The notes under the pieces are model-generated. The model searched no databases and was not told the DNA's origin. It saw only the letters and a program-made list of their open reading frames with translations. Below are positions 27,864 through 34,795 of a stretch of 45,327 bases of DNA, piece after piece (positions within the stretch are counted from its first letter, which is position 1; each line of letters opens with the position of its first letter). Made by a program: the position numbers and the translations under genes. Origin of the DNA: Cellvibrionales bacterium UBA1969 (GTDB lineage: Bacteria > Pseudomonadota > Gammaproteobacteria > Pseudomonadales > UBA7434); assembly GCA_002339085.1 (NCBI GenBank), contig DDDX01000024.1:2144-47470 (forward strand). Direction: 5' to 3'.

Positions 27864-29657
27864 TTAAACGCTTCCATGTTTAACTCGAGAATCGTCAACC
27901 TTCATGCTAGCCTTCGATTTTTCATATGCCTGCTGGGAAGCGGTTTTAAGCTGAGGCACTCCCATCTGGTCCGCCCTATCTGGCGGAATATTCATTAATC
28001 GTAACGCTGAAGCCATAACGCGGGAAAAAACTGGCGCTGCCACATCGCCACCAAAGTACTCATAACCGACAGGATCATCAATGGTAACAACAGCTACTAA
28101 ACGTGGTGAACTAGCAGGCACAATACCCGCAAAGCTGGCACGATAACGACTCCCTTCATAACCTAGGTCACCTACCTTGTGGGTAGTGCCAGTTTTTCCT
28201 GCAACACTGTAGCCTTTAATCGCTGCTTTTATACCTGTGCCACCTGTTTCTGCGACACCCTGCATCAACCGTAAGACTTCATCTGCCGTTGCAGGAGAAA
28301 CAACATCGATGTTATGAGTTTCTGACATATCACGATGATCAGCTAAGCGAAGTAAACTAATTGGCTGTTTAACACCGTGATTCGCAATCACGGCATAAGC
28401 TCTCGCCAGTTGAACGCTGTTCACTGTTAAACCATGACCAAAGGAAAGCGTCGCCTTAAATAAGGCGTCATCCTTATAACGAGGTAAATAACCCGATTGC
28501 TCACCAGGAAACCCACTAGCGCTATGCTCACCCAAGCCTAACTTGGCGAACAGATTTAGTAATTGATCATCACCCAGGCCGATGGCTATTTTACTGGTTC
28601 CGACATTACTCGACTTTGCTAGGATAGCCGCAAGATCAATTTCACCGTAATCCTTTTCATCAGACACTAATTTATTATTAATATAGAGCTTGCCTGGGGA
28701 GGTATCGATTCTAGAAGCAAGATCATAATCACCTGATTCAAGCGCAGCCATAATAGTAAAAGGCTTGACCACTGAACCCGGCTCGTATAAATCAATAATG
28801 CCGCGGTTACGCATGTGCTCAGGAATAAATTGCTTTCGATCGTTGGCGTTATACGACGGTTGATTAGCTAAGGCTAGAACCTCACCTGTTTGAGTATCTA
28901 AAATAACAATTGATCCAGATGACGCCTGATGATCAGCAACCGCAGACTTTAATTCACGATAAGCAACATATTGCAGACGCATATCGATCGACAACGTGAT
29001 CTTTTGGCCTTCAGACGCTGGCGATAACTGTTTAATATTTTTAATATTTTCATGGCGAGCATTGCGCATGACCTGCTTTAAGCCTGACCGTGACCGCAGC
29101 ACCTCATCATAAGACAGCTCAATACCCTCTTGGCCTCGCTCATCAATATCAGTGAAGCCAACTAGATGTGAAACCACCTCACCGGCAGGATAAAACCGCT
29201 TATATTCCGTTTTTAAAAATATGCCGGGGTATTTTTTTTCAGCAACAAGCTCAGCTTGCTGTGGGTCCATTTGTCTTCGAAGATAAACAAAAGAACCTTT
29301 CGATGATAATTTTTTCTCGACTTCAGCTACCGGCAAGCTCAGTAAGTTTGCCAACTCAGTTAAGGCTAAATTGTCGCGATCAATCAATCTTGGATTAGCC
29401 CACACGGTCTTCACTGGCGAACTAACAGCTAAAAGATAACCATTTCTATCGACTATCTCTGCGCGACTTACTGGTATCCGCTCGTTACGAACAACCCGAG
29501 CATCGCCTTGTTGCTGTAAAAAAATTCGGCCGTTTTCGGTATCAAATAACTGAAGCTGAGCAAGACGAAAAATAATCGCGAATAAAGCAATGAGTAATAT
29601 CAACCATAAGGGGTAGACCCGCCATGACCATTTATCAAGGCGATTTTTATACGCCAT
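27864..29657 (-). CDS. ftsI: Septal transpeptidase FtsI (PBP3)
   Basis: Class B penicillin-binding protein that cross-links septal peptidoglycan. Single N-terminal transmembrane helix at about residues 16-35; a pedestal region contains RNAR and EGIELSYDEVL. The transpeptidase domain has active-site Ser295 in SVVK (295-298), SSN at 349-351 and KTGT at 488-491. It is 597 residues, close to E. coli (588). The ATG overlaps the ftsL stop by one base (TGATG). It partners FtsW and FtsQLB at the septum and is a beta-lactam target. Confidence 0.97.
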   Translation of the reverse strand: MAYKNRLDKWSWRVYPLWLILLIALFAIIFRLAQLQLFDTENGRIFLQQQGDARVVRNERIPVSRAEIVDRNGYLLAVSSPVKTVWANPRLIDRDNLALTELANLLSLPVAEVEKKLSSKGSFVYLRRQMDPQQAELVAEKKYPGIFLKTEYKRFYPAGEVVSHLVGFTDIDERGQEGIELSYDEVLRSRSGLKQVMRNARHENIKNIKQLSPASEGQKITLSIDMRLQYVAYRELKSAVADHQASSGSIVILDTQTGEVLALANQPSYNANDRKQFIPEHMRNRGIIDLYEPGSVVKPFTIMAALESGDYDLASRIDTSPGKLYINNKLVSDEKDYGEIDLAAILAKSSNVGTSKIAIGLGDDQLLNLFAKLGLGEHSASGFPGEQSGYLPRYKDDALFKATLSFGHGLTVNSVQLARAYAVIANHGVKQPISLLRLADHRDMSETHNIDVVSPATADEVLRLMQGVAETGGTGIKAAIKGYSVAGKTGTTHKVGDLGYEGSRYRASFAGIVPASSPRLVAVVTIDDPVGYEYFGGDVAAPVFSRVMASALRLMNIPPDRADQMGVPQLKTASQQAYEKSKASMKVDDSRVKHGSV

Positions 29658-29962
29658 CAGTGAGCAGTCCTAGCATCAATAGTAGCCACAACTAATTGCT
29701 GAGCAGAAGGCTCACGCATCGACAGCTGATTACGCGCAGTATTCTCAATAGATGATAAAGACGACCAAGCGCTGCTTTCAAGTAACAAGCGACCCTGAGT
29801 GACCTGCTGTGCAGCGGCTTTCGCCTGAAGCGCCTGCAGCTGAATAAATAGTTGGCGAGTGTTAAAACTACTGTAAACCACAGCTAAGGCTGTCACAGTG
29901 ACTAACACCAGCAAAATAGCAATCACCTGAAGATAGGACTTTGATCGATTAATTATTGACAT
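29657..29962 (-). CDS. ftsL: Cell division protein FtsL
   Basis: Small bitopic divisome protein that forms a complex with FtsQ and FtsB and activates FtsWI. A short basic cytoplasmic tail (SIINRSKSY) is followed by one transmembrane helix (LQVIAILLVLVTVTALAVVY), then a periplasmic heptad-type coiled coil rich in Leu, Gln and Ala. I choose the ATG at 29962 (101 residues), which gives the short N-terminus usual for non-enteric FtsL. A GTG at 30004 would add 14 residues (115 total) and cannot be excluded. Assigned by topology and position between rsmH and ftsI, as sequence conservation in this family is low. Confidence 0.88.
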   Translation of the reverse strand: MSIINRSKSYLQVIAILLVLVTVTALAVVYSSFNTRQLFIQLQALQAKAAAQQVTQGRLLLESSAWSSLSSIENTARNQLSMREPSAQQLVVATIDARTAH

Positions 29963-30026
29963 TACTAATTGAATCCCCCCAGATTCGACAATTAAAAACG
30001 TCACTCTTGTTACTTACTGGAACCCT

Positions 30027-30980
30027 TTACAACTTTTCTGCTACTCGTAAAATAGCGCTTCTCGCTCGAATATTTTCTTGTAACTCTTTTTCATCTGCTT
30101 TAGCGGCCTTTACAATCATTTTCATACGCTTATTCAACGCTTCATCTTTTACAGGCACTGAGGCCGGCAAACGATCACCCTGCACCTGATGACGAATAAA
30201 CCGCTTAACAATTCTATCCTCAAGAGAATGAAAGCTAATCACTGCCAAACGACCACCGGCTGCAAGTAACTCCACGCTACCATCTAAAAAAAGCTCAATC
30301 TGCTCAAGCTCTTGATTAATAAAAATTCTCACCGCCTGAAAACTACGGGTGGCGGGATGCTTGCCCTTTTCAACCACCGGCATCGCCTTATCAATAACTT
30401 CGGCAAAGTGATGAGTGGTTAAAATAGGCCTCGACCTCCTTTCAGCAATAATGCCCTTGGCTATTCGGGTGGCAAATTTTTCTTCACCATAATGACGCAA
30501 TACATCGCGAATCTCTAACTCCTCAGCAATCGCCAACCATTGCGCAGCACTTTGGCCTTGATCTGGGTTCATTCTCATATCAAGCGGACCATCACGCAAA
30601 AAGCTAAACCCGCGCTCAGCGCGATCCAGTTGGGGTGATGACACGCCTAGATCAAGTAATACCCCACTAACCTTCCCTTGCCATCCCCTGTCCGTGACTA
30701 AACCAGCAATATTTGCAAACTCAGACTGCTCAACCGACACTTGGGGAAACTCTCTCGCCAACTGCCTTGCAACGCCAATGGCCTCAGGGTCGCGATCGAC
30801 AACCAATAATTTTCCCTTAGCCGACAATTTGGCAAGCAATAATCGACTATGCCCACCTCGCCCAAACGTACCATCAATATAAATCCCGTCGGGATCCGTC
30901 AACCAAGCATCAACCGTACTTTCCGCTAAAACCGCCTGATGATCTCCGTCGCTGTTAATCTCACTTCCGCCAACCGCCAT
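30027..30980 (-). CDS. rsmH: 16S rRNA m4C1402 methyltransferase RsmH (MraW)
   Basis: SAM-dependent enzyme that methylates N4 of C1402 in 16S rRNA. The SAM-binding block IDGTFGRGGHSRLLLA is at residues 35-50. DLGVSSPQLDRAERGFSF, GPLDMRMNP and the C-terminal FHSLEDRIVKRF are family signatures. It is 317 residues, normal length. Its ATG overlaps the mraZ stop by one base. It is the second gene of the dcw cluster, as in most bacteria. Confidence 0.97.
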   Translation of the reverse strand: MAVGGSEINSDGDHQAVLAESTVDAWLTDPDGIYIDGTFGRGGHSRLLLAKLSAKGKLLVVDRDPEAIGVARQLAREFPQVSVEQSEFANIAGLVTDRGWQGKVSGVLLDLGVSSPQLDRAERGFSFLRDGPLDMRMNPDQGQSAAQWLAIAEELEIRDVLRHYGEEKFATRIAKGIIAERRSRPILTTHHFAEVIDKAMPVVEKGKHPATRSFQAVRIFINQELEQIELFLDGSVELLAAGGRLAVISFHSLEDRIVKRFIRHQVQGDRLPASVPVKDEALNKRMKMIVKAAKADEKELQENIRARSAILRVAEKL

Positions 30981-31432
30981 TAAAGTGACAACGTAAAGAA
31001 TTCTTCCGGCAACGGCTGATCTGCCGCTTGCCCAAGACCACTCTCACGCTCGGACTCCCAAAGCGACTCACTCCAAAGCTCTAATTTTTTCCCCTGCCCC
31101 ACTAACACGACTTTTTTATCTAAGCTCGCATGTGCGCGAAGTGCGCTAGGCAGTAATAAACGGCCATTACCATCAAGCTCAATGTCAGAGGCGTAACCCA
31201 ACATCAAACGCTGCAGACGACCCACCTCGGGTTTCAATGTCGGCAAGTCTTGAATCTCCTGCTCGATAACCTCCCAAACTGGTAAGGGATAAATTAATAG
31301 GCATTTAACCTGTAAATGAATCGTCGCTACTAAGCGGCCAGCAGAGGCATCAACCAGACGATCACGATACTTGCTCGGCATCGCAATTCGACCTTTAGCA
31401 TCCATATTGATGGGGTTAACGCCTCGAAACAA
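30980..31432 (-). CDS. mraZ: MraZ, transcriptional regulator of the dcw cluster
   Basis: Ring-forming DNA-binding protein with two SpoVT/AbrB-like halves, recognised by DAKGRIAMPSKYR (residues 11-23) and DGNGRLLLPSALR. In E. coli MraZ represses its own promoter by binding GTGGG-type direct repeats. The start codon is a TTG at 31430-31432: it gives (M)FRGVNPINMDAKGR, matching the E. coli MFRGATLVNLDSKGR, with GAGGG six bases upstream. The next ATG would remove the conserved FRG. It is 150 residues. Candidate operator repeats and a promoter lie about 165-225 bases upstream and are listed separately. Confidence 0.96.
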   Translation of the reverse strand: MFRGVNPINMDAKGRIAMPSKYRDRLVDASAGRLVATIHLQVKCLLIYPLPVWEVIEQEIQDLPTLKPEVGRLQRLMLGYASDIELDGNGRLLLPSALRAHASLDKKVVLVGQGKKLELWSESLWESERESGLGQAADQPLPEEFFTLSL

Positions 31433-31529
31433 AATTTGCCCTCAATCTACCTACCGGCTCCAATAATGAGTGCCTTCATCAAACGTGTAATCACTGTTAG
31501 AGTGATAATTAATCGAACGATAATCAGTC

Positions 31530-31558
31530 AAAAAAGTAGCCGGCTGAAAAAACCGGCT
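31530..31558 (-). terminator. Terminator-like hairpin in the mraZ leader
   Basis: Read on the minus strand, AGCCGG (31558-31553) pairs with CCGGCT (31543-31538) around a nine-base loop, followed two bases later by six T residues (31535-31530). This is the shape of a short intrinsic terminator. It lies downstream of the predicted dcw promoter and about 100 bases before mraZ, so it may be an attenuator. Alternatively it ends transcription from upstream, with a second promoter (TTGACT at 31531-31526, TATCAC at 31507-31502, 18-base spacer) starting mraZ. Confidence 0.55.
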
Positions 31559-31595
31559 GAGATAGACTTAGATAACACCTAAAATCGCCAAATTA

Positions 31596-31630
31596 CCCAC
31601 AAATAACCACTTTACACCACATTCCAACAC
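31596..31630 (-). promoter_or_regulatory. Predicted MraZ operator: 10-bp phased GTGG repeats
   Basis: On the minus strand the pentamers GTGTT (31630-31626), GTGGT (31620-31616), GTGGT (31610-31606) and GTGGG (31600-31596) recur with an exact 10-base period and five-base spacers. E. coli MraZ binds three GTGGG repeats separated by five bases next to its own promoter. Here the repeats begin at the predicted transcription start. The last three units are the strongest; the first is degenerate and overlaps the -10. Confidence 0.7.
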
Positions 31631-31657
31631 TATAAGGCCATAAAGAGCCTCTTGCAA
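31629..31657 (-). promoter_or_regulatory. mraZp: Predicted promoter of the dcw cluster
   Basis: On the minus strand a -35 element TTGCAA (31657-31652) and a -10 element TATAGT (31634-31629) are separated by exactly 17 bases. The expected start is near 31622, leaving a leader of about 190 bases before mraZ. The adjacent phased GTGG repeats raise confidence that this is the autoregulated promoter. Confidence 0.6.
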
Positions 31658-31759
31658 GCAATGCTTTAAAGTATTTTAATTAATAAAATCAATATCTTAA
31701 CTAGGATAGATGAGAGCTTAGGAATAGATTGTTTTAGCTTTCTGATAGAATACATGAAG

Positions 31760-31802
31760 CTAAATTACAAACTTAATGTGCTACTTTAAGTTTGTAATTT
31801 AG
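31760..31802. repeat. 16-bp perfect inverted repeat, AT-rich
   Basis: CTAAATTACAAACTTA (31760-31775) and its exact reverse complement (31787-31802) flank an 11-base loop. On the + strand it is followed by TATAATTTTATTTG; on the minus strand no T run follows. It lies 106 bases downstream of the PQQ-type enzyme stop and about 100 bases upstream of the dcw promoter. Confidence 0.75.
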
Positions 31803-31837
31803 TATAATTTTATTTGATATAAAAAAAGATTTTTATT

Positions 31838-31857
31838 GCTATTTGATATTAAATAGC
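31838..31857 (-). terminator. Possible terminator of the PQQ-type enzyme gene
   Basis: GCTATTT and AAATAGC form a 7-bp stem around a six-base loop, about 50 bases after the stop codon. On the minus strand it is followed by AATAAAAATC and then seven T residues, so the T tract is farther from the stem than usual. Confidence 0.4.
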
Positions 31858-31907
31858 TGTGAGCTTCGCAAGATCAACAGAACGACCAAGATATGAGTAT
31901 CGATCAT

Positions 31908-33572
31908 TTACTTACCAGCCACCTCTAACACAATAAAGGCATTACCCGCCTGCTGATCGAAGGTTCCATAACCCGCATTGATAAATAGCTGCCCGCCATC
32001 CAAGTAAGCACCACCCAGATCAATGGAGCCCCCTTTTGCCTGCTTCGCATTGACCGCCGGAAATTTACCCCGAGTATCAAATGCCCAAATCGACGCCCCT
32101 GTTTCGGCATCAAAAGCGCGAATATGTCCATCCAAGGACGGTGCAAAAACCAGACTCTCTGTCACAGTCACCGCCGCCGACAAGCCCGGATGACAGCGCT
32201 TAACCGCTCGACCTTCCGCATCCTGACAAATATCTGGAGCCTGAGTTGACCAAATCGACTTACCAGTCGCAATATCGAAAGCATGTAAAGAAGGGTTCGG
32301 TTCCCCCTCTGGGTTATCGCCAAGAATATCGACTGGCCTATCACTGATCGGCACATATAAGATACCCTTAGCTTGATCAACCCCCATACTAAAGTGCACG
32401 CCGCCTAATTTACCCCCAGTACCTGGCTTTTGCTGCCACAATAATTCTCCTTGCTGGTCAGGGTCCAAGGCAAACACAGACCCTGATTTTTGACCAGCTA
32501 AAATGATATCTCTACCATCAACCGTCACTAATATGGGTGGCGCACCAAAGTCTAAATCCACACCTCTCTCAGTCGGACAGTTAAAATCAAAGGGCGACTC
32601 ACAGGCAACATTCCAAGCATCTGATGCCAAAAATTGTTGGTGCCAGAGCATTTCACCAGAGCTTAAATCAAACGCTATAATCGCATCGCTGGTATCCGTT
32701 GCGGGTGATGAATAGTTTTCACCAGTGCCTACGTATAACCGATTTCGCTTAGCATCCAAGGTTGGTTGAGACCAAACCGGCGCGCCCGAGGGGCCGTATT
32801 GGTCGGGTAAAAGAAACCGTTTTTTAATCAGTTTTGATTCTTCTTCAATAGTATAGCTACGCCATATTAACTCACCATTGGCGGGGTCAAGCGCAATCAC
32901 CGAACTTCTAAAATGGCAGCAGGCATAAAAGGGATTGACGGCCCACATTGCCTCCCAGGACGAAACTGGCTGAAAGATAACACCTTGATGATCAATCGAT
33001 GAACCCGACACCATCACTTTTGAATGATCCTCGGCGAGGATTCGCCATTGCTGCTCACCCGTCAAAGGGTCGATACCAAACACCTCGCCCCCCGCCGTGC
33101 CAAAAGTCAACAGATTATGCTGCTGACCATTAGACTCATAGGTCATAAATCGCAGCGCTGTTCGCACCGTCGTATTGGCATCAAACCGCCACTTCTCACA
33201 GCCTGTTTCACGATCGAGCGCATAGACCATGCCGGGCTCATCACCAATAAAAACTGTGTCCGTGGTAATAAAAGGTTGCGTGTGCGGCGTTTTGGTCTTT
33301 GACATGGCGAACACCCACTTGACCTGCAAATTGGCTACATTATCACGGCTAATTCCTGCTTTGGACTCAGCAATAAACCGATGGTTTTTCTTGTTAATGC
33401 CCCAGCCATTAATGTGCGGCGTAAGATCAATAGAAGAAGCTAACGCTGGCTCACACTGCTCAGCCAACGCAGTAGCAATAGCAGGAAAAATTAGAGCCAA
33501 AAAAACCCGTAAGGCTATACTCGTGCCTATTTCTAAAAAATTTTTATTCACAACAGCGATAGCAACAACCAC
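31908..33572 (-). CDS. Periplasmic PQQ-dependent dehydrogenase-like beta-propeller protein
   Basis: Protein of 554 residues. A signal peptide is likely (hydrophobic stretch about 18-36, cleavage after ATALA), so it should be periplasmic. The mature part has repeated PQQ-propeller blades: YALDRETGCEKWRF, GIDPLTGEQQW, ALDPANGELIWR, AFDLSSGEMLWH, AFDIATGKSIW and AFDAETGASIW. Vicinal Cys218-Cys219 (YACCHF) resembles the vicinal disulfide of PQQ alcohol dehydrogenases. The stretch at 293-342 (TSDAIIAFDL to DLDFG) resembles polyvinyl-alcohol-dehydrogenase-like proteins. There is no CxxCH, so no heme c domain. The GTG start at 33572 has AGAGG eight bases upstream. No pqq synthesis genes are near. 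Substrate and cofactor use are unproven. Confidence 0.82.
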   Translation of the reverse strand: MVVAIAVVNKNFLEIGTSIALRVFLALIFPAIATALAEQCEPALASSIDLTPHINGWGINKKNHRFIAESKAGISRDNVANLQVKWVFAMSKTKTPHTQPFITTDTVFIGDEPGMVYALDRETGCEKWRFDANTTVRTALRFMTYESNGQQHNLLTFGTAGGEVFGIDPLTGEQQWRILAEDHSKVMVSGSSIDHQGVIFQPVSSWEAMWAVNPFYACCHFRSSVIALDPANGELIWRSYTIEEESKLIKKRFLLPDQYGPSGAPVWSQPTLDAKRNRLYVGTGENYSSPATDTSDAIIAFDLSSGEMLWHQQFLASDAWNVACESPFDFNCPTERGVDLDFGAPPILVTVDGRDIILAGQKSGSVFALDPDQQGELLWQQKPGTGGKLGGVHFSMGVDQAKGILYVPISDRPVDILGDNPEGEPNPSLHAFDIATGKSIWSTQAPDICQDAEGRAVKRCHPGLSAAVTVTESLVFAPSLDGHIRAFDAETGASIWAFDTRGKFPAVNAKQAKGGSIDLGGAYLDGGQLFINAGYGTFDQQAGNAFIVLEVAGK

Positions 33573-33633
33573 AGATAAATCCTCTTATACTCATTAAATT
33601 ATGTCAGCAATGATTAAAACGAATTACCACGAT

Positions 33634-33652
33634 CCATGCCAGTTAAGCATGG
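33634..33652 (-). terminator. Possible hisC terminator hairpin
   Basis: CCATGC (33634-33639) pairs with GCATGG (33647-33652) around seven bases, about 40 bases downstream of the hisC stop. On the minus strand the following sequence has only TTTT at a distance, so a terminator role is tentative. Confidence 0.35.
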
Positions 33653-33691
33653 CAAAGATTTCAACATGGTCATGTTATGAAAGCGCTGGTA

Positions 33692-34795
33692 TTAAGCCGC
33701 AAGAAATTGGTCGATGGCCTCTAAAAAAAATTGATTCTGCTGGTCAGTTCCAACGGTAATACGAATATACTGATCGATACGAGGAGTTGAGAAATACCTG
33801 ACAATAATCTTTCTATCACGTAAAAAACTGGCTAAGGCTGGCGCATCAATTGAAGCATGATGAATCAAAATGAAATTGGCTGCCGAAGGTAAACAAGTAA
33901 ACTGAAGTTGCTCCAGCGCTGAGACCAATCGCGTGCGACTGGCAATAACCTTATCAACGCTTAACTGAAAATAATCTTCATCGCCAAAACTGGCAATCGC
34001 CGCTTGCTGAGCCAGTCGGTCGATGGGATATGAGTTAAAGCTATTCTTAACCCGCTGCAGAGCCTCAATTAAATCAACATGACCCACTGCATAGCCAACA
34101 CGCAGGCCAGCAAAAGCGCGTGACTTCGACAAAGTATGCACGACTAGCAAATTGTTATATTGTTGTGTTAAATCAAGCACTGAAGCCACAGATTGTAAAT
34201 CGACCCCAGCGTCGCTTGGTTGCGCATAGTCGATATAGGCCTCGTCAATGATAACCACCGAACGAGGGTTTGCCTCTAATAATGAAATAATGGCTGAACG
34301 ACTTAAGCCAATACCGGTGGGTGCATTGGGGTTCGGGAAGATAATCCCGCCGTTATCTTGGCGATAGTCTGCGACGTCTATTTCAAAACGATCATTAAGT
34401 GCCACTAAATTATAATCAATTTGATAAAGCTGACAATAAGCCGGATAAAAACTGTAGGTTAAATCGGGGAATAAAATCGCCTTGGGCTGACGGAAAAAAG
34501 CATTAAATGCATGCGCTAATACTTCGTCCGAGCCATTACCAATAAAAACCTGCTCACTACTCAGCCGGTGGTAATCGGCTATAACTTCTCGTAATTCTGT
34601 TGACTCAGGGTCAGGATACAGCCGTAAATTATCAATTGCATGCGCCGATATCGCCGCCAACGCTTTTGGCGAAGGCGGATAAGGGCTTTCATTTGTGTTC
34701 AGCTTAATCAGCTCATCACCGACGGGTTGCTCGCCTGGCACATAAGGTTCTAACTGATGGACTAAAGGGCTCCAAAAGGTATTCTTATCTGTCAC
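33692..34795 (-). CDS. hisC: Histidinol-phosphate aminotransferase
   Basis: PLP enzyme that makes histidinol phosphate from imidazole-acetol phosphate and glutamate. PLP lysine is in VVHTLSKSRAFAGLRVGY (Lys224 from the chosen start); IKLNTNESPYPPSP, FPNPNAPTG and IIDEAYIDY are family blocks. I favour the GTG at 34793-34795 (367 residues, starting (V)TDKNTFWSPLV): AAGAGG lies nine bases upstream and the FWSP start is close to Pseudomonas HisC. ATG codons at 34804 and 34816 are alternatives, the first directly abutting the AGAGG. The start overlaps the end of hisD by 11 bases. Confidence 0.94.
   Translation of the reverse strand: MTDKNTFWSPLVHQLEPYVPGEQPVGDELIKLNTNESPYPPSPKALAAISAHAIDNLRLYPDPESTELREVIADYHRLSSEQVFIGNGSDEVLAHAFNAFFRQPKAILFPDLTYSFYPAYCQLYQIDYNLVALNDRFEIDVADYRQDNGGIIFPNPNAPTGIGLSRSAIISLLEANPRSVVIIDEAYIDYAQPSDAGVDLQSVASVLDLTQQYNNLLVVHTLSKSRAFAGLRVGYAVGHVDLIEALQRVKNSFNSYPIDRLAQQAAIASFGDEDYFQLSVDKVIASRTRLVSALEQLQFTCLPSAANFILIHHASIDAPALASFLRDRKIIVRYFSTPRIDQYIRITVGTDQQNQFFLEAIDQFLAA

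Larger units (their letters stand above)
31433..31907. other. Regulatory gap between the PQQ-type enzyme gene and mraZ
   Basis: A 475-base, AT-rich region without a recognisable gene. From the mraZ side it holds: a small inverted repeat (ATCACT at 31490-31495 and AGTGAT at 31501-31506), a terminator-like hairpin (31530-31558), phased GTGG repeats (31596-31630), a promoter (31629-31657), a 16-bp inverted repeat (31760-31802) and a smaller hairpin (31838-31857) near the end of the upstream gene. Confidence 0.7.
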
